Assembly: GCA_030428835.1 (NCBI GenBank)
Contig: JAUIEP010000003.1
Coordinates: forward strand, 41,990 to 105,989
Length of the DNA stretch: 64,000 nt
From: Gammaproteobacteria bacterium
Lineage (GTDB): Bacteria; Pseudomonadota; Gammaproteobacteria; Pseudomonadales; Halieaceae
Direction of reading: 5' to 3'
Part shown: one piece after another, positions 19,351 through 27,721 of the stretch
Numbering within the stretch: position 1 is the first letter of the stretch
Layout of the letters: every line of letters begins with the position of its first letter
Position numbers and translations under genes: made by a program
The notes under the pieces: model-generated
Databases searched by the model: none
What the model saw: only the letters and a program-made list of their open reading frames with translations
What the model was told of the DNA's origin: nothing

Positions 19351-19369
19351 TAAACTTATTATAAGTTTA
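19351..19369. promoter_or_regulatory. MarR operator
   Basis: TAAACTTAT-T-ATAAGTTTA is a perfect inverted repeat with 9-bp arms and a single central base. It lies 22 bases before the MarR start and 25 before the LLM gene start, in an AT-rich gap inside GC-rich DNA. Position and symmetry fit autoregulation by the adjacent MarR protein. Confidence 0.8.
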
Positions 19370-19394
19370 ACTGACTATTTGCAGAGTGCAAGCC

Positions 19395-20417
19395 ATGTTC
19401 GAAGTATTCGCCGCCACTCCCGAAGACATGGGGCCGGGCGACATCGGCGCACACGCGGCCCGGGCCGAAGCAATGGGCTTCGACGGTTTGCAGGTGCCCG
19501 ACGCCATCCACGACGGCCTGCTGCTGTCCGCCATGGCACTCGCCGCGACGCAGCGGCTGATCGTCGGTACGGGCGTCCTGCTGGCCTTCCCGCGCAGCCC
19601 GATGATTACTGCCGTCGCCGCCTGGGACCTGCAGAAGATGTCCGCGGGTCGCTTCGAACTCGGGCTCGGCACGCAGATCAAGCCGAACATCGAGCAGCGC
19701 TATTCCGCGCGCTGGGATTCACCCGTACCGCAACTGCGCGAGTATGTGCAGGCGCTGAAAGCCGTGTTCCACAGCTTCCAGACCGGGGAACGGCTCAATT
19801 TCGTCGGCGAGCACTACGCGCTGACGAAGTTGCAGCCGTTCTTCAACCCGGGGCCGATCGAGCACCCGGATATCCCCATCCTGTGCGGCGCGGTCGGGCC
19901 GGCCATGACACGCATGGTAGGCCGCGTGGCGGACGGCATGATCACGCACCCGACCAACACGCCGCCCGAGTATATCCGCGAGGTCTGCCTGCCGCGCCTG
20001 CAGGCCGGGTTCGACAAGGCGGGCCGCGACGGCACCGACTTCCGGTTGATCCTCGGCCCGCTGACCGCGACAGGCAAGGACGAGGCAACCGTCGCCGCCG
20101 AGTGGGAGAAACAGCGCAACCTGCTCGGCTTCCTCTACTCCACCCCCGCCTACTGGCCGAGCCTGGAGCTGTTCGGCTGGCAGGACAAGGGCCAGCAGCT
20201 GCTGGACCTCACCCGCGCCGGGGACTGGGGAGCAATGTCGGAGATCGTGACGGACGAGATGCTGGAGAAGTTCGTACCGCGCGGCACCTACGACGAGATC
20301 GATGCGGTCTACCGCGAACGCTACGCCGGGCTGACGCGGCGTATTACCTTCCCGCTGCCGGCCGACCCCGCGGACGACGACGCGGCCGCCGCCGCTATCG
20401 CGCGCCTGAAAACCTGA
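19395..20417 (+). CDS. LLM-class flavin-dependent oxidoreductase
   Basis: 340 aa from ATG 19395 (a GTG at 19386 would add three residues). It shows the luciferase-like TIM-barrel pattern: AARAEAMGFDGLQVPD, LIVGTGVLLAFPRSPM, MSAGRFELGLGTQ and DIPILCGAVGPAMTRMVGRVADG, the last two being typical cofactor-contact strands. Members use F420 or FMN to oxidise or mono-oxygenate substrates. Which cofactor is used cannot be told; no F420 biosynthesis gene is in the window. It is divergent from MarR across the shared operator and so likely induced with the SDR/hydratase genes. Confidence 0.92.
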   Translation: MFEVFAATPEDMGPGDIGAHAARAEAMGFDGLQVPDAIHDGLLLSAMALAATQRLIVGTGVLLAFPRSPMITAVAAWDLQKMSAGRFELGLGTQIKPNIEQRYSARWDSPVPQLREYVQALKAVFHSFQTGERLNFVGEHYALTKLQPFFNPGPIEHPDIPILCGAVGPAMTRMVGRVADGMITHPTNTPPEYIREVCLPRLQAGFDKAGRDGTDFRLILGPLTATGKDEATVAAEWEKQRNLLGFLYSTPAYWPSLELFGWQDKGQQLLDLTRAGDWGAMSEIVTDEMLEKFVPRGTYDEIDAVYRERYAGLTRRITFPLPADPADDDAAAAAIARLKT

Positions 20418-20468
20418 TCAGCAGTCCTACGAATTGCGCGGAGCGCCCGGCAGCACTCCCGGCCGTTG

Positions 20469-21233
20469 TTAAATATGGTCCGTGCGCATATGCGCGTCGT
20501 AACCGCCGTCGATGAACAGCAGCGAGCCGTGCACGTAGCTCGCTTTGTCGCTGAGCAGGAAGAGTATGCAGTCGGAGATCTCGCTCGCCTGCGCGGCGCG
20601 CTCGATGGGCGTGTTCTCCAACAAGCCTTTCATGATCGGCGCGTACTCCTCGCTCTCGAACAGCGGCTTGGTCATGGGCGTGAGGGTCGGCCCGGGTGCA
20701 ACCCCGTTCATCCGGATGCCGTCGCGGCCGTAAGCCATGGCATTGCGGCGCATCCAGTAGTTGACGGCGCGCTTGGTCTGCATGTAGTGGGTGCCGGGCG
20801 CGATCGTCTCGGCCAGCTCCAGCGCGCGCGGCTCGTCTCCCGACAGCAGCGCGTCGAGAAAGCCTGCGTCAACCACATCCATCGGCGCCGAGTTGGAACA
20901 CAACAGAACGATGGCGCCCGATTTGCGCGCCAGCAGTTCGCGCAGCCCCTCGACCACCTCGACCGTACCGAAGTAGTTCAATCGTGTGATCAACGCGTCG
21001 GGCGCGGTGCCGCCGCCGAGTCCCGCAACCGGCACAAAGCCGTCCAGGCCGTCCGGAGCGGCCTCTTTCACGGCCGCAATGGCCGCCTGGCGCCCCTCGG
21101 GGGTGGTGAGGTCCGCAATGATGTCCGCGTCCTTGATATCGATGGTGATCACCTTGTGGCCCTCCGCGAGGAGTGAGGAGGCCAGTGCGGCGCCGATACC
21201 GGATGCGCTGCCGGTGAGTGCGTAAGTGCCCAT
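20469..21233 (-). CDS. Short-chain dehydrogenase (3-alpha-hydroxysteroid dehydrogenase-like)
   Basis: 254 aa from ATG 21233. TGSASGIG binds the cofactor, ADLTTPEGR follows strand 3, and LLCSNSAP with HYMQTK gives the Ser-Tyr-Lys triad. The overall shape, including the insert near SGDEPRALELAE and the end FIDGGYDA, resembles the carbonyl reductase/3-alpha-HSD subgroup. Natural substrate is a sterol, terpene or other alicyclic alcohol or ketone by family; it is not decided by sequence. The promoter region contains a 16-bp perfect palindrome (21314-21329) that suggests control by a TetR-type repressor encoded elsewhere. Confidence 0.92.
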   Translation of the reverse strand: MGTYALTGSASGIGAALASSLLAEGHKVITIDIKDADIIADLTTPEGRQAAIAAVKEAAPDGLDGFVPVAGLGGGTAPDALITRLNYFGTVEVVEGLRELLARKSGAIVLLCSNSAPMDVVDAGFLDALLSGDEPRALELAETIAPGTHYMQTKRAVNYWMRRNAMAYGRDGIRMNGVAPGPTLTPMTKPLFESEEYAPIMKGLLENTPIERAAQASEISDCILFLLSDKASYVHGSLLFIDGGYDAHMRTDHI

Positions 21234-21313
21234 GATGCGGTCTCTTTTTCGTGTGTCGCTGTGGAATCCAACCCGGTGCAGGTGCCGGCCCGGGGCGCGG
21301 TGGCCGGGCATTT

Positions 21314-21329
21314 TAATACGATCGTATTA
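21314..21329. promoter_or_regulatory. TetR-type operator palindrome
   Basis: TAATACGATCGTATTA is a perfect 16-bp palindrome, 81 bases upstream of the SDR start. The sequence is AT-rich at the ends with a CGATCG core, like sites of TetR-family repressors. No TetR gene is in this window. Confidence 0.6.
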
Positions 21330-21483
21330 GTCGTTTCAAGGGATCGCGCCTCGCGGGGGGCACGGATACGGCAGATGCCGCGTCGCGGCACGCTCCGCCA
21401 ACACGGCAACAGGCGGCCCCGGGTGCGGCGACAGCGCCGGAAACCGCTTGTACAGGCCGGCTCCGGTGGGTCACACTGGCGCC

Positions 21484-21900
21484 ATGCATCCGCGAGTTCC
21501 CCTATTGCTGCTCTGCCTCGCGCTGGGCGCCTGCACCGCACCGCCGCAGCGGCCGGACACCGGCGAACCGCTGCCGCCCTGCGGCAGTTCACCCAACTGC
21601 GTCAGCAGTGAAGAGACCCGGGAGGATTTCCGGGTGGCGCCGCTGGCCGCCACCCCCCAACAGTGGCGCGCGCTCATCGCGACACTGCGCGACCGCGACG
21701 ACTGGTCGGTGACCGCGGAGGACGACGACTTCGTCCAGTTCGTGGCCGTCACACCGCTGATGCGCTACCGCGACGATGTGCAACTGCGCTACGACGCCGC
21801 GGCCGGGCTTATTCACGTGCGCTCCTCCTCGCGCGTCGGCTACGGCGACATGGGGGCCAATCGCAAGCGTGTCGAGGCCCTGCGCGACGCGCTGCATTAA
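21484..21900 (+). CDS. DUF1499 lipoprotein
   Basis: 138 aa with a lipoprotein signal (LLLLCLALGAC). The mature part begins with the DUF1499 hallmark CGSSPNCVSS, then a domain of about 100 residues with FVAVTPLMRYRDDVQLRY and VRSSSRVGYGDMGANRKRVE, all typical. The function of the family is not established; members are often outer-membrane-associated or stress-linked. It runs in the same direction as the DUF3604 gene 59 bases downstream. Confidence 0.92.
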   Translation: MHPRVPLLLLCLALGACTAPPQRPDTGEPLPPCGSSPNCVSSEETREDFRVAPLAATPQQWRALIATLRDRDDWSVTAEDDDFVQFVAVTPLMRYRDDVQLRYDAAAGLIHVRSSSRVGYGDMGANRKRVEALRDALH

Positions 21901-21959
21901 GCCCGCCACAGGTGCCGCGATTCCCTCTATACTGGGGCAAAAACCTATAAGGAAGTCCC

Positions 21960-23837
21960 ATGATCCCGCTACGCCACCTGCTGCCCTGTCTCGCCCTGCC
22001 CCTTGCCATCGCCGCGCAGGCCCAGTACACCCCCTGGGCGGAAGAAGATTTCCCGATGAACCTGTACTGGGGTGACACCCACCTGCACAGTTCCTACAGC
22101 GTCGACGCCAATACCATGGGAAACGTCGGCCTGCCGCCCGACGACGCCTACCGCTTCGCCAAGGGCGAGGCCGTGCGGGCCAACACGGGTATGGTCGCCC
22201 GGCTCAACCGGCCGCTCGACTTCCTGGTCGTCTCCGACCACGCCGAACAACTGGGCACCATGCTGAAACTGCGCGAGGGCGATCCGCGCATCATCGCGGA
22301 CCCGAAGGCGCACAAGGTCTACGAGGCGATGAAGAACAGCTCCACCGGCGACGAGTCGGCCATCGCCGTCATGCAGAACTTCCTCGCACAGATGGCCGCC
22401 GGGCAGCCGCTCCTGTCCAATGCCGACGTGTCGTCGGAGGTCTGGCAGGCGTCGATCGCGACCTCGGACGAGCACAACGACCCGGGCAATTTCACGGCCC
22501 TCATCGGCTTCGAGTGGACGTCCATGCCGGGCTCCAACAACCTGCACCGGGTGGTGATCTACGCCGACGGCGCGGACAGGGCCGGCACGATGCAGCCCAT
22601 ATCGTCCAACGACGGTGAGGACCCCGCCAACCTGTGGAACTTCATGGAGCAGTACATGGCGGACACCGGCGGGCGCATCATGGCCATCCCGCACAACGGC
22701 AACCTGAGCAACGGCCGCATGTTCGAAGTGAACGACTACGCGGGCAAGCCCATCGACAGGGCGTACGCGCAGCGCCGCGCGCGCCTGGAACCCATCGTCG
22801 AGGTCACCCAGATCAAGGGCGACGGCGAGACGCACCCTTTTCTCTCCCCCGACGACGAGTTCGCCGACTTCGAGACCTGGGACGCGGGGAACTTCGCGGC
22901 CATGTCCGCCGTGAACAAGACCGACGACATGCTGCAGCACGAGTACGCGCGCAGCGCCCTCAAGCTGGGCCTCGCGCTCGAGCAGCGGGTCGGGGCAAAT
23001 CCCTACCAGTTCGGCATGATCGGCAGTACCGACGCGCACACCTCCCTCGCCACAGCCGCCGAGGACAACTTCTGGGGCAAGGCCACCATCACCGAGCCGG
23101 GCATGGAGCGCACGGTGCCGGGCGGACACGGACTGCCGGGCGACGACAACCCGGACACGCAGCTCACCAAGGGCTGGACCTTCGTGGCCTCCGGCTACAC
23201 CGGCGTCTGGGCGCGCGAGAATACGCGCGAGGAAATCTTCAACGCCCTGCAGCGCCGCGAGGTGTACGCCACCACCGGCTCGCGCATCAGTCTCAGGCTG
23301 TTCGGCGGCTATGACTACGGCGCCGCCGATCTCGACGACCCGCACGCCGTCCGCATCGGCTACCGCAAGGGCGTACCGATGGGCGGCGAACTCGCGGCGG
23401 CGGGCGACAAACAGGTCCCCGGCTTCCTGCTCATGGCCCTGAAGGACCCCGACGGCGCCAACCTCGATCGCATCCAGGTTATCAAGGGCTGGGTGGACGC
23501 CGCAGGGAACGTGCAGGAAAAAGTGTATACCGTGGCCGTATCGGACAACCGCCGCATCGGCCGCAACGGCAAGGTGAAGGCGCTCTCCTCAACCGTGGAC
23601 CTCGAGACCGCCAGCTACAGCAACAGCGTGGGCGCGGTGGCGCTGAGCGCTTTCTGGGAGGACCCGGACTTCGACCCGTCGCAGCGCGCGTTCTACTACG
23701 CCCGCGCGATCGAGATCGAGACGCCGCGCTGGTCGGCCTACGATGCCGTGCGCCTGGGCAAGCCGCTCGACGCGGCCGACCCGAAGGTAGTGCAGGACCG
23801 GGCCTACAGTTCTCCGATCTGGTACAACCCCGATTGA
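21960..23837 (+). CDS. DUF3604 exported protein (PHP-like)
   Basis: 625 aa with a signal peptide (about 1-20, AAQA/QY) and ribosome site AAGGAA just upstream. The family pattern is clear: DTHLHSSYSVDANTMG near the N-terminus, a PHP-type metal-binding motif; VSDHAEQLG; IPHNGNLSNG; GSTDAHTS; then WGKATITEPGMERT and the C-terminal SSPIWYNPD. Histidines and aspartates in these blocks suggest a metal-dependent hydrolase in the periplasm. No substrate is established for the family. A second member is at 45048-47069 and is paired with a TonB receptor. The stop lies just before a tandem hairpin repeat. Confidence 0.93.
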   Translation: MIPLRHLLPCLALPLAIAAQAQYTPWAEEDFPMNLYWGDTHLHSSYSVDANTMGNVGLPPDDAYRFAKGEAVRANTGMVARLNRPLDFLVVSDHAEQLGTMLKLREGDPRIIADPKAHKVYEAMKNSSTGDESAIAVMQNFLAQMAAGQPLLSNADVSSEVWQASIATSDEHNDPGNFTALIGFEWTSMPGSNNLHRVVIYADGADRAGTMQPISSNDGEDPANLWNFMEQYMADTGGRIMAIPHNGNLSNGRMFEVNDYAGKPIDRAYAQRRARLEPIVEVTQIKGDGETHPFLSPDDEFADFETWDAGNFAAMSAVNKTDDMLQHEYARSALKLGLALEQRVGANPYQFGMIGSTDAHTSLATAAEDNFWGKATITEPGMERTVPGGHGLPGDDNPDTQLTKGWTFVASGYTGVWARENTREEIFNALQRREVYATTGSRISLRLFGGYDYGAADLDDPHAVRIGYRKGVPMGGELAAAGDKQVPGFLLMALKDPDGANLDRIQVIKGWVDAAGNVQEKVYTVAVSDNRRIGRNGKVKALSSTVDLETASYSNSVGAVALSAFWEDPDFDPSQRAFYYARAIEIETPRWSAYDAVRLGKPLDAADPKVVQDRAYSSPIWYNPD

Positions 23838-23843
23838 CTGAGC

Positions 23844-24066
23844 GGTCGAATGTATTCGACCTTACACGTGACTGGCCAGATCCTGTGGGGTCGAATTTAT
23901 TCGACCTTACAGGCGACTCTCCAGATCCTGTGGGGTCGAATCTATGCGACCTTACATGTGACCAGCCAGATCCTGTAGGGCCGAATTCATTCGGCCTGGA
24001 ACCCGGTCCTCAATACCGCACATCGCAGGTATTGAGCGCTCAATTCCAGGTCGAATAAATTCGACC
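23844..24066. repeat. Tandem 45-bp hairpin repeat
   Basis: Units start at 23846, 23891, 23936 and (degenerate) 23981, exactly 45 bases apart. Each begins with a palindrome of the form GGTCGAAT-nn-ATTCGACC and continues CTTACA...CCAGATCCTGT. A further inverted copy (TCGAATAAATTCGACC CTAC) is at 24051-24070 and supplies the stop codon of the ABC transporter gene. The translation has a 15-residue period but no protein logic. It looks like an intergenic mosaic of small palindromic elements, perhaps also serving as terminator for the convergent DUF3604 and ABC genes. Confidence 0.85.
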
Positions 24067-25869
24067 CTACAGGGGCGAGCCCGCCTCCCGCTGCTTCTGT
24101 TGCGCGGACCAGAGCTGCGCATATAGACCCGCACAGGACAACAGCTCTTCGTGTGTCCCCGACTCCGCGATCTCCCCGTTGTGCAGCACAAAAATGCGGT
24201 CGGCATCGACCACCGTGGACAGGCGGTGCGCGATCACGAGGCTCGTGTGCCCCTGCGATATCTCCTCCAGCGCAGCGAGTATCGCCCGCTCCGACTTGCT
24301 GTCGAGTGATGAGGTGGCCTCGTCGAACACCAGGATCGGCGGTCGCTTGAGGATCGTGCGGGCGATCGACACTCGCTGGCGTTCACCGCCGGAAAGTTTC
24401 AGGCCGCGTTCGCCCACCAGCGTCTCCACACCGTCGGGCAGGTTGGCGATGAAGGCGTCCAGGTGCGCGAGGCGGATAGCCTCCATCACCCGCGCGTCGC
24501 TCGCCCCGGGGTCGCCGTAGCGCACGTTTTCCAGGATGCTGTCGTTAAAGAGCACCGTGTCCTGCGGCACGATGCCGATAGCGCGGCGCAGGGAGCGCTG
24601 GCTCACGCCGCGTATGTCCTGGCCGTCAATCAGGATGCGCCCCGCCTGCGGGTCGTAAAAGCGGAACAAGAGCTTGACCAGCGTCGACTTGCCCGAGCCC
24701 GAGTCACCGACGACCGCCACCTTCTCGCCCGCGCCCATGGCGAAGCTGACGCCTTTCAGAATTGCGCGTTGCGGGTTATAGGAAAACCCGATGCCCTCGA
24801 AGCTGACCTCGCCCCGCGACACCTGTAATTCACGGGCATCCGCGGCGTCGACCACCCCCGGGCGCAGTGCCAGCAGCTCGAACATCTTCTCGATGTTGGC
24901 CAGCGAACCCTTCATCTCGCGAAAGACGAAACCGAGGAAGCCGAGGGGAATGAACAACTGCAACATGAACTGGTTGATGAGGATGAAGTCGCCCAGCGTG
25001 ATGCTGCCGTCGCGCACCTGCCAGCCGGCGAGGCCGATCATGCTGGTTTGCGCCACCGCGATAATCAAAGCCTGGCCGCCGTTGAGACCGAACAGTGACA
25101 GTCGATTGCGGCGCCGCGCACCCTCCAGGCTGGCGAGTTCGCTGTCGTAGCGCTGCGCCTCGAACTCCTCGTTGGTGAAGTATTTCACTGTCTCGAAATT
25201 GAGCAGGCTGTCGACGGCGCGGGTGCTGGACATCGAGTCCGCCTCGGCGACCTCGCGTACGAACTGCGTGCGCCACTCCGTGGCGCGGAAGGAGAACAGG
25301 CCGTAGAGAATGACGGAGGCCAGGGTGATCAGCGCGAAACTGGCGCCGTAGTTGAACAAGAGGATTCCCGAGACCATGAGAATCTCGAACAGGTTGGGCG
25401 CGATATTGAACACGAAGAAGCGCATCAGGAAGCCGATGCCCGTCGTGCCGCGTTCGATGTCGCGCGCCAGGCCGCCGGTGCGCCGGTTGAGGTGATACTC
25501 GAGGTCGAGGCTGTGCACGTGGCGGAAGACCTCCAGCGCGATCTGGCGCATGGCCTGCTCGGTCACGCGGCCGAATATCGTGTCGCGCAGTTCGGCGAAC
25601 AGGACATTGGAGAAGCGCGCGGCGCCGTAGGCCAGCACCAGCCCGAAGAGCACGCCGGTCGCCAGCGACTCCGCGGTGGCGCCGTCCAGCGAGTCGACCA
25701 GGTACTTCATGACGAAAGGCACCACGAGGATCGCGCCCTTCGCCGCCAGCAGCAGGGCGAACGTCAACGCCACGCGGCCGCTGTACTGCCGCAGGTAGGG
25801 TATGAGGTGCCAGATGATGCGCCAGTTTACCGGCGCGTCGGTCTCATGCTCGAAGTTGCCGTGACGCAT
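24067..25869 (-). CDS. ABC exporter, fused membrane and ATPase domains (ATM1/heavy-metal type)
   Basis: 600 aa from ATG 25869. The N-terminal half has six membrane helices and a long cytoplasmic loop (FRATEWRTQFVREVAEADSMSSTRAVDSLLNFETVKYF), a motif found in the ATM1/HMT1 group that exports glutathione-linked or Fe/S-related compounds. The ATPase half has Walker A GDSGSGKST, signature LSGGERQR and Walker B ILVFDEATSS, then the H-loop AHRLST. It functions as a homodimer in the inner membrane. The stop codon falls inside the repeat that follows, so the last residues (GSPL) come from repeat DNA. Confidence 0.94.
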   Translation of the reverse strand: MRHGNFEHETDAPVNWRIIWHLIPYLRQYSGRVALTFALLLAAKGAILVVPFVMKYLVDSLDGATAESLATGVLFGLVLAYGAARFSNVLFAELRDTIFGRVTEQAMRQIALEVFRHVHSLDLEYHLNRRTGGLARDIERGTTGIGFLMRFFVFNIAPNLFEILMVSGILLFNYGASFALITLASVILYGLFSFRATEWRTQFVREVAEADSMSSTRAVDSLLNFETVKYFTNEEFEAQRYDSELASLEGARRRNRLSLFGLNGGQALIIAVAQTSMIGLAGWQVRDGSITLGDFILINQFMLQLFIPLGFLGFVFREMKGSLANIEKMFELLALRPGVVDAADARELQVSRGEVSFEGIGFSYNPQRAILKGVSFAMGAGEKVAVVGDSGSGKSTLVKLLFRFYDPQAGRILIDGQDIRGVSQRSLRRAIGIVPQDTVLFNDSILENVRYGDPGASDARVMEAIRLAHLDAFIANLPDGVETLVGERGLKLSGGERQRVSIARTILKRPPILVFDEATSSLDSKSERAILAALEEISQGHTSLVIAHRLSTVVDADRIFVLHNGEIAESGTHEELLSCAGLYAQLWSAQQKQREAGSPL

Positions 25870-25980
25870 GACGGGGAGTGTACACGAAAGTCCCCGCCGC
25901 ACCGGACGCGCGCCATCGAGTACCGCCGGGACACGGGGGCTTTGTACGCAGCCGGTCCGCCCAAACGAACCGCGGCTATC

Positions 25981-27612
25981 CTACCCGACCTCCCGGCCGT
26001 GCAGCAGGTCCTTCACGCTGTGGTGCACGTCGCGGTTGACATTGAGGATCGAGGAGATGCCGGGCTCGGCCACGGCGCTCGCCGCCGCCAGGGCGTGCAG
26101 CAGTTCGTTCGCCTCGCTGTAGTGCGCGTCGTTGGCCCGCAGCAGGGCCGCCACCTGCTCCCCCGCGACAGCTCCGGGGGTGGCCGCGGAGGCCAGTTCA
26201 AGATATTTCCTGTAGAGGGTTTTGACGAACTGGCGGTGAAACTTGTACAGGCCCGCCAGGTCGCCCTCCTGCGCGTGGCGCAGCGCGGCAATGTTCTCGC
26301 GGATATCCATCTGTGTCTTGCTGCTGTATACCAGCGCTCGCGCCTCGCGCACCTGCCGCTGCAACAGCTCGACCTGTGCCGGGGCCAGCGCCTGCTGCTG
26401 CAGCTCCATGGAGAAACGCAGCAGGTCCGCCTCCCTCGCCTTCAGCGCCGCGTAACGGTCGGGCACGCGCATGTGCAGGTCGTAGCGCCGCACCAGCAGC
26501 GCCTCGCCCTCCGGGTGCAGGCCAAGCTGCTCGGGGCGCAGGTGAAACTGGTGCAGGGCGAGCACCACGGTGTCCAGGCGCATCTCGTCCAGCAGGGCCG
26601 CCGACGCCACCAACGCGGCCTCCGGCACGCGCGCGGCGTGCCCGGACAACCTGTCCTCCTCGCGGGCCGAACTGAAGCGCCGCCCCAGCCAATCGGCGTA
26701 GGGTCGCAACAGCGGCAGGAAAACGAGCAGGCCCAGGAGATTGAAGATGCTGTGAAAGGCAACGAGTGAATACAGTGGATCCGCGAGGCCCAGCAGTTGC
26801 AGGAGCACGGGCAGCAGCGGCAGGAGCAGCAACAGCGCCCCGACATCCACGACAACGTTGAACAGGAAATGTCCCAGCGCGAGTTGTCGCTTGATCGCGT
26901 GTCCGGTCAGGCTGCCGAGTGCCGTGGTGCTGGTGGTGCCGAGGTCCGCCCCGATGACAACGGCGGCAGCCGCGGGTAACTCGATCAGGCCGCCGTGCAG
27001 TGCCGCCAGGGTCAGCATCATGGTCGCGGAACTGGACTGCACAATCGCGGCGATCAACGCGCCGGCCAGGAAATACAGCCATGGCCCGTAGGCCGATAAC
27101 GCGGTCAGGTCCCAGCGCTCCGGCAGTGCCGCCACCGCGTCCTTCATGCTGTCCAGTCCGAAGAGGATCAGCCCCAGGCCGAAGACCGCACGGCCCGAAC
27201 CCTGCAGCCAGCGGCGCCCCCCGGGTATCAACTGCAGCGCCGCGCCGCCGGCCATCGCGGGCAGCGCGAGTTGCGACAGCGACAACTTGAACCCGATGGA
27301 GGCGACTATCCAACCCGTAACTGTCGTGCCGAGATTGGCGCCCAGGATCACGCCCACGGCATTGAACAGCGGCAACACGCCGGCACTGGCGAAGGCGAGG
27401 ACCAGCAGGCTCACGAGCGAGCTGCTCTGCAGCAGCGCGGTGATGACGATACCGAGGCCGGCGCTGCGTACCGGGGAGGCCGTTGAGCTGGCGATCCAGC
27501 GCTTGAACGTATCGTATCCCAGGGCACGCACGCCCGACTCCAGGCGATCCATGCCGAACAGGAACAATGCCAGGCCGACGAGTACGAGAAAGGGCGTGCT
27601 GAGCAGGGACAT
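25981..27612 (-). CDS. Na/Pi cotransporter family protein with PhoU-like C-terminus
   Basis: 543 aa. Two inverted membrane repeats each carry the QSSS motif (LLQSSSLVSLL near 60 and IVQSSSATMML near 190), together with GANLGTT and GADLGTTSTT. These are the NptA/SLC34-type signatures. The last about 200 residues are helical and soluble, like the PhoU-related domain of the bacterial YjbB/NptA subgroup. It moves phosphate with sodium across the inner membrane. The start is 110 bases from the divergent MBL gene. No Pho box is obvious. Confidence 0.93.
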   Translation of the reverse strand: MSLLSTPFLVLVGLALFLFGMDRLESGVRALGYDTFKRWIASSTASPVRSAGLGIVITALLQSSSLVSLLVLAFASAGVLPLFNAVGVILGANLGTTVTGWIVASIGFKLSLSQLALPAMAGGAALQLIPGGRRWLQGSGRAVFGLGLILFGLDSMKDAVAALPERWDLTALSAYGPWLYFLAGALIAAIVQSSSATMMLTLAALHGGLIELPAAAAVVIGADLGTTSTTALGSLTGHAIKRQLALGHFLFNVVVDVGALLLLLPLLPVLLQLLGLADPLYSLVAFHSIFNLLGLLVFLPLLRPYADWLGRRFSSAREEDRLSGHAARVPEAALVASAALLDEMRLDTVVLALHQFHLRPEQLGLHPEGEALLVRRYDLHMRVPDRYAALKAREADLLRFSMELQQQALAPAQVELLQRQVREARALVYSSKTQMDIRENIAALRHAQEGDLAGLYKFHRQFVKTLYRKYLELASAATPGAVAGEQVAALLRANDAHYSEANELLHALAAASAVAEPGISSILNVNRDVHHSVKDLLHGREVG

Positions 27613-27721
27613 ATTGCCTACGATACCGGGGGTACCGCCCCCTCTCCTTGCGACAAATCAAGCCCCTTCCGCCGAACCGGGCTAGACTGGCAGGCCAATG
27701 ATAGCCCACAGAGGATACGCG

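Noticed and set aside
21969..23345. 458-codon minus-strand frame in the first DUF3604 gene
   Set aside because: The plus strand has all family motifs, and no domain is seen in the reverse frame.
23834..24058. 74-codon frame with a 15-residue period after DUF3604
   Set aside because: The period is that of the 45-bp DNA repeat; TTG start without ribosome site; the palindromes explain the sequence.
23844..24066. CRISPR-like array of 45-bp units
   Set aside because: The units are directly abutting copies with no unique spacers, and no cas gene is present.
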